Assembly: GCA_035524095.1 (NCBI GenBank)
Contig: DATKPK010000010.1
Location: 1 to 11,152 of the forward strand
Reading direction: 5' to 3'
Length of the DNA stretch: 11,152 bases
Source: DATJUF01 sp035524095
GTDB lineage: Bacteria > Desulfobacterota > Binatia > Binatales > Binataceae
In this document: one piece after another, positions 7,733 through 11,152 of the stretch
Layout of the letters: each line of letters begins with the position of its first letter
How positions within the stretch are numbered: position 1 is the stretch's first letter
Notes under the pieces: generated by a model
Told to the model about the DNA's origin: nothing
The model's database searches: none
Seen by the model: only the letters and a program-made list of their open reading frames with translations
Translations under genes and position numbers: made by a program

Positions 7733-9181
7733 CTAAAGATGCTCCTCAATCCGTATAAATGCCGGCGGCGCGCCCGCCAGCTTTTGCCGCGTAATCGCCA
7801 CTAGCGCGCGCTTGAGGTTCCGTTCGCGCGCCTCATGAGTTCGCATTATAACTGGCACGGTGGTTTCCTCTTCCTCGCCCCGTCCTTGCTGAATCACTGA
7901 TGCGATCGAGATTCCGTTTCTTCCCAGCACTGACGCGATCGCCCCCAGGACCCCCGGCTTATCCCGTGCCGAGAATCGCAGATAGTATTCGCATAGCACG
8001 TCGTCCATCGGCTTTACACGGGCGCGCTTCATCCCCTTCACCGGAAACCCCAATGGATTTGCTGCAACCAATGTTTCACGTGAAACATCAGTAGCCATCG
8101 CCTCTGGGGGCTTGCGCGAGGACATAGGTCTGGCTTGCGAGGCCTTGAGCAACTGATCCTGGGAATGGAGCGGCAGGAGATTGGCCGCGGTCCCTGAGAT
8201 TCTCAGGCTTGCGGCAGCCCGCGCCCAGGCGATTTCGAGAACATCTGCCATTACCGCTGTCGCTGTTGGCATCTCCCCCGCCCCGCGCCCGAAGTACATG
8301 CTCGAACCGAGCGCATCTCCGTGGATATAGATCGCGTTGAACGATCCGCCAACTCCGGCCAGTAGATGGCGCGCGGGAATCATTGTCGGATGGACCCGCG
8401 CCTCGATTGCACCCTCGTCGTCCTTCGCTATCGCCAGCAGCTTGACGGCATAGCCGAGCTCCCGAGCATAAGCGATATCTTCAGGCGTAATCTTGCTGAT
8501 GCCTTCAGTATGCACTTGGCCGGGCCCGATCATCACGCCGAACGCCAGCGTCACGAGCAGGCAGAGCTTGTGCGCCGCATCATGGCCCTCGATATCAAGT
8601 GTCGGATCCGCTTCGGCCAGGCCGTCGCGTTGCGCGATTCCCAGCGCCTCGCCGAAGCTGCTGCCCTCTTCAGTCATCATCGTGAGGATGGCGTTGCAGG
8701 TGCCATTGACGATTCCGTAAACCGCCCGTTGACGATCTCCAGCGAGCGCCTCGCGTAGCGTGCGGATAATTGGAATCCCACCGCCGACGCTGGCCTCGAA
8801 GCCGATCGCGCGCCCAGCCTTGGCGGCCGCTACAAATAATTCTGACCCGTCCTCGGCGAGTAGCGCCTTGTTGGCCGTGACGACGTCTTTGCCTGCCGTC
8901 AGCGCCTTCAGGATGAGAGTCCGCGCGGGTTCACGCCCGCCAAACAATTCAAGAACGATATCGATATCGGGACGTGTCGCCAGCGCTTCGGCGTCGCGCG
9001 TAATCAATTTCGCGTCGAGGCCGAGACTGCGATTTGGCTTGAGGCTGCGATCGGCTACTCCCGCCAGTTCCAGCGGCACGCCGAGGCGGCGTTCAAGCAA
9101 CGCGGCATTGCCGCGCAGCAGCTTAACTACGCCAGTCCCTACCGTTCCGCAGCCCAGCAGGGCAAGCCGCACCGCCTTCAA
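7733..9181 (-). CDS. hom: Homoserine dehydrogenase with C-terminal ACT domain
   Basis: 482 residues; reduces aspartate-4-semialdehyde to homoserine. NAD(P) motif G10-C-G-T-V-G15, T-A-N-K105-A-L, V-N-G-T-C-N (158-163), E190-A-D-P, and the catalytic D201/K205 in E-G-H-D-A-A-H-K. From about residue 399 (Y-Y-L-R-F-S-A-R-D-K-P-G-V-L) an ACT domain follows, which in this family mediates threonine feedback. The linker between the G-A-G-E-M-P-T motif (301-307) and the ACT domain is roughly 35-40 residues longer than in common ~430-440-residue homologues; it holds D-V-S-R-E-T (365-370), encoded by a perfect parS. Start is TTG at 9181 after a GGGGGG run; a GTG three codons in is an alternative. It lies 22 bases after the aminotransferase stop. 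Confidence 0.95.
   Translation of the reverse strand: MKAVRLALLGCGTVGTGVVKLLRGNAALLERRLGVPLELAGVADRSLKPNRSLGLDAKLITRDAEALATRPDIDIVLELFGGREPARTLILKALTAGKDVVTANKALLAEDGSELFVAAAKAGRAIGFEASVGGGIPIIRTLREALAGDRQRAVYGIVNGTCNAILTMMTEEGSSFGEALGIAQRDGLAEADPTLDIEGHDAAHKLCLLVTLAFGVMIGPGQVHTEGISKITPEDIAYARELGYAVKLLAIAKDDEGAIEARVHPTMIPARHLLAGVGGSFNAIYIHGDALGSSMYFGRGAGEMPTATAVMADVLEIAWARAAASLRISGTAANLLPLHSQDQLLKASQARPMSSRKPPEAMATDVSRETLVAANPLGFPVKGMKRARVKPMDDVLCEYYLRFSARDKPGVLGAIASVLGRNGISIASVIQQGRGEEEETTVPVIMRTHEARERNLKRALVAITRQKLAGAPPAFIRIEEHL
8071..8088. promoter_or_regulatory. parS: parS site (ParB-binding palindrome) inside hom
   Basis: TGTTTCACGTGAAACA at 8072-8087 is a perfect match to the conserved bacterial chromosomal parS consensus (TGTTNCACGTGAAACA), extended by an A/T pair to an 18-bp palindrome. 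ParB loads here and spreads to form the partition complex that helps segregate chromosome origins and load condensin. It lies within the coding sequence of hom, in the interdomain linker. Confidence 0.9.
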
Positions 9182-9203
9182 ATTGACCCCCCGGCGCCGG
9201 CTG

Positions 9204-10436
9204 TCAGCCGAGGCCGCCAGCCACTCGCTTCAGTCCTGGCACTTCTGCGTGAGTGAGCGCGTGACGGATACCGCGCAGCGCCTGGCGCGTACGATGCTCG
9301 TTCTCGATCAACGCGAAGCGCACGAAGCCGTCGCCGTCGGCACCGAAGCCGACTCCGGGCGAGACGGCGACCTTCCCCTCTCTCAGCAGGAACTTGGCGA
9401 ATTCGAGGGAACCCATCGCGCGAAATGGTTCGGGGATAGGTGCCCAGACGAACATAGTCGCCGATGGTTTGGTGACTGGCCATCCGGCGCGATTCAGGCC
9501 GTTGACCAGCACATCGCGACGGCTCCGGTAAACATTGACGATCTCGCTGACGCAATCCTGCGGACCGTTAAGCGCCGCGATTCCGGCGACCTGCACCGGC
9601 GCGAACATCCCGTAGTCGAAATAAGATTTCAGCCGCGAGAGTGCTCCGATCATCTCGCGATTCCCGACCGCGAAGCCGACCCGCCATCCGGGCATGCTGT
9701 AGCTCTTGGACAGTGTGAAGAATTCAACCGCAACTTCACGTGCGCCCGGCACTTCCATGATCGATGGGGCGCGATAACCGTCGAAGCAGAGATCGGCGTA
9801 AGCGAAATCATGAACGACAAGAATCTCGTTCTCTCGCGCGAACTCGACCACCCGCTTCATGAAGCTTAAGTTGACGATCGCGGTGGTCGGATTATGCGGG
9901 AAGTTCATGATCATGAGCTTCGGACGCGGCCAGCAACGGCTGACCGTTGCCATTAGCTCATCAAAGAATTCCTCGCCATTGCGCAGCGGCACGCCCTGCA
10001 CCTGCGCCCCCGCGATCACGCATCCGTATTGATGAATCGGATAGGTCGGGGTCGGTGCGAGCACCACGTCGCCCTGGTCGAGAATCGCCAGCGCGAGGTG
10101 GGCGATGCCTTCCTTCGAGCCGATCGTCGCAATCGCTTCCGAGTCGGGGTCGAGATCGACGTTGTAGCGGCGCTTGTACCAGTCGCAGATTGCCAGCCGC
10201 AGTTTGTAGACGCCGCGTGAGACTGAATAGCGATGGTTAGGTGGCTTGGTCGCAGCCTCGATCAGCTTGCTGACGATATGGGGCGGCGTAGGTTCGTCGG
10301 GATTCCCCATGCCGAAGTCGATGATATCCTCGCCGGCTCGGCGCGCCTGAAGGCACAATTCGCCGATCGCGTTGAAGACATAAGGTGGTAATCGTTTAAT
10401 TCGCGAAAATTCCATAAAGTTCGACTTCGAGCCCAT
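9204..10436 (-). CDS. alaC: Alanine/pyridoxal-phosphate aminotransferase, AlaC type (class I/II)
   Basis: 410 residues, fold-type I PLP aminotransferase. It resembles E. coli AlaC (YfdZ) strongly along its length: R-L-P-P-Y-V-F-N (15-22), D-I-I-D-F-G-M-G-N-P-D (37-47), I-G-S-K-E-G (105-110), Y-P-I-H (132-135), and V-A-V-E-F-F-T-L-S-K-S-Y (235-246). Catalytic features: N182 (H-N-P-T), D210 and Y213 around the cofactor ring, K244 Schiff base, R252 for phosphate, and R373 (F-V-R-F-A) for the substrate carboxylate. The expected reaction is pyruvate plus glutamate to alanine plus 2-oxoglutarate; in a hom-thrC operon an aspartate role is also possible. ATG at 10436 is preceded by a purine-rich AGGAGGA about 11 bases upstream; an internal ATG at 10415 lacks a good site. 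It is the first gene of the operon. Confidence 0.9.
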   Translation of the reverse strand: MGSKSNFMEFSRIKRLPPYVFNAIGELCLQARRAGEDIIDFGMGNPDEPTPPHIVSKLIEAATKPPNHRYSVSRGVYKLRLAICDWYKRRYNVDLDPDSEAIATIGSKEGIAHLALAILDQGDVVLAPTPTYPIHQYGCVIAGAQVQGVPLRNGEEFFDELMATVSRCWPRPKLMIMNFPHNPTTAIVNLSFMKRVVEFARENEILVVHDFAYADLCFDGYRAPSIMEVPGAREVAVEFFTLSKSYSMPGWRVGFAVGNREMIGALSRLKSYFDYGMFAPVQVAGIAALNGPQDCVSEIVNVYRSRRDVLVNGLNRAGWPVTKPSATMFVWAPIPEPFRAMGSLEFAKFLLREGKVAVSPGVGFGADGDGFVRFALIENEHRTRQALRGIRHALTHAEVPGLKRVAGGLG

Positions 10437-10772
10437 CCCCTCCGAAATCCTCCTCCCCGCCTGCGCACAACCGAACCACTATTTTTAATGAAGGACGTAC
10501 CCGACCGCCAGTACCTAGATAGGATTCGCTTGCGACTCCATGCCAGCCAGCCAATTGCCGGAAGTGGTTTTTGGTAACGGATGTTTCACGTGAAACATCC
10601 ATTGCAGTTTGCTTGTTCTATTTTTGGAACGATTCCGATCGTGTTGGGGAAGAATTTCACCCAAAGCTTTCGATTTTGCTGTGCGAGCGTGTCCGATTCT
10701 TGTGCATCCCCGACTACTGATCGGATTTTTCGGATTGACTCGGGCCTAAATGCTCGAGGCGCTCGATAGCGA
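10437..10772. other. Leader of the threonine operon with a parS site
   Basis: 336 bases between the ion-channel gene and the aminotransferase gene, both read leftwards. It contains the second parS and the Shine-Dalgarno of the aminotransferase. I could not assign a convincing -35/-10 pair on the minus strand, nor a leader-peptide attenuator. A direct repeat CGGATT-TTT-CGGATT sits near 10721-10735. The only open frame (10396-10602, minus) starts inside parS and overlaps the aminotransferase start; I regard it as chance. Confidence 0.5.
10579..10600. promoter_or_regulatory. parS: parS site (ParB-binding palindrome), intergenic
   Basis: A second perfect parS core, TGTTTCACGTGAAACA (10582-10597), this time inside a 22-bp perfect palindrome that adds ATCC/GGAT flanks. 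It lies about 143 bases upstream of the aminotransferase start, so bound and spreading ParB could cover the operon's promoter. The distance to the parS in hom is 2,510 bases. Confidence 0.92.
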
Positions 10773-11152
10773 TCAGCGGAGGAAGATGGCCGCGAGCAAA
10801 AGGGTCACAGTCAGGTACAGGGTTGGCAACAAGATGCGGCTGATGCGGCGGGCAGAGTGAGCTGGACCTTTGCCGTGCGCGTTGTGGAGTGCGTGGACGA
10901 GAAGCGGTTCGCCGATCGCCAGCAGGACAAAAAAGAAAGAGGCCAGGAAGAAAATGTCGTAGAAGGTCAGATAGGCAACGGGAGGCAAGATGTTTGACAG
11001 GGCTACAGAGAAGACAACGAGGGTAAGGACGGTTGTCACTGAAATCAGGAGCTGACTGTTGAGATCATTTGGTGGAACCCATAAGACGCCCCACGACACG
11101 GCGACCATCAGGGCGAGTGGGACGACGACCCGGTAGATGTAGTATTCCGAGT
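10773..11152 (-). CDS. Prokaryotic pentameric ligand-gated ion channel, transmembrane part (runs off window)
   Basis: 125 residues are visible, open to the right edge, so the extracellular ligand-binding domain is outside. Four membrane helices appear in the order of Cys-loop receptors: M1 begins Y-R-V-V-V-P-L and ends S-W-G-V-L-W-V; M2 is the pore helix with T6' and L9' and ends S-N-I-L-P, the same ending as ELIC; M3 follows Y-L-T-F-Y-D; M4 is near the C-terminus (I-L-L-P-T-L-Y-L). The M3-M4 linker is only about 20 residues, as in GLIC and ELIC, unlike animal receptors. At -1' of M2, where ELIC and many cation channels have Glu, there is Ser (inferred by aligning to ELIC from memory). It would form a homopentameric ion channel in the inner membrane; ligand and ion selectivity are unknown. 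It lies upstream of the threonine operon in the same direction. Confidence 0.83.
   Translation of the reverse strand, partial: SEYYIYRVVVPLALMVAVSWGVLWVPPNDLNSQLLISVTTVLTLVVFSVALSNILPPVAYLTFYDIFFLASFFFVLLAIGEPLLVHALHNAHGKGPAHSARRISRILLPTLYLTVTLLLAAIFLR

Noticed and set aside
8760..9869. 369-codon open frame on the plus strand across hom and the aminotransferase
   Set aside because: Ser/Arg/Pro-rich shadow frame of two well-supported minus-strand genes.
10396..10602. Small minus-strand open frame starting M-D-V-S-R-E-T
   Set aside because: The opening residues are just the translation of parS, and the frame overlaps the aminotransferase start out of frame with no Shine-Dalgarno.
1..11152. 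CRISPR array, tRNA/rRNA genes, insertion sequences or prophage
   Set aside because: I saw no regularly spaced repeats, no tRNA-like cloverleaf or rRNA segments, and no transposase, integrase or phage protein motifs.

Overview
The window looks like a piece of bacterial chromosome of moderately high GC. It has compact genes with Shine-Dalgarno sites and no phage, plasmid or IS genes. A threonine-pathway operon with a phosphoglycerate-mutase-like protein in the homoserine kinase position, AlaC-type aminotransferase, class II FBPase-like gene and a biuret-hydrolase-like gene would fit an uncultured soil or sediment bacterium of the deltaproteobacterial/Desulfobacterota/Binatota kind. That placement is a weak inference. 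Two perfect ParB-binding parS palindromes 2.5 kb apart suggest that the locus lies in the origin-proximal chromosome-segregation region.

Layout: 1-172 (minus) is the start of a winged-helix (OmpR/PhoB-type) regulator that runs off the window. 173-1137 is about 965 bases with no convincing gene. 1138-3477 (plus) is a two-gene unit: an isochorismatase-fold cysteine hydrolase close to biuret/triuret hydrolase, followed by an NCS2-like permease. Together they look like uptake plus hydrolysis of a small nitrogen-rich amide. 3478-3568 separates convergent genes and carries two hairpins; the second contains a curious run of three cloning-type restriction sites.

3569-10436 (minus) is one tight operon, read right to left: alaC-type aminotransferase, hom, thrC, a phosphoglycerate-mutase-like protein of the 'proposed homoserine kinase' family, a GlpX-like class II fructose-bisphosphatase, and a short-chain dehydrogenase. 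Hom, the mutase-like protein and ThrC would take aspartate semialdehyde to threonine; AlaC adds pyruvate/alanine or related transamination. The roles of the GlpX-like protein and the SDR in this setting are unclear. The GlpX-like protein has lost two of the five metal ligands known from E. coli GlpX, so it may not be an ordinary FBPase.

10437-10772 is the operon leader and holds the second parS; the first lies inside hom, in a linker between the catalytic and ACT domains. 10773-11152 (minus) is the transmembrane half of a prokaryotic pentameric ligand-gated ion channel that runs off the right edge.
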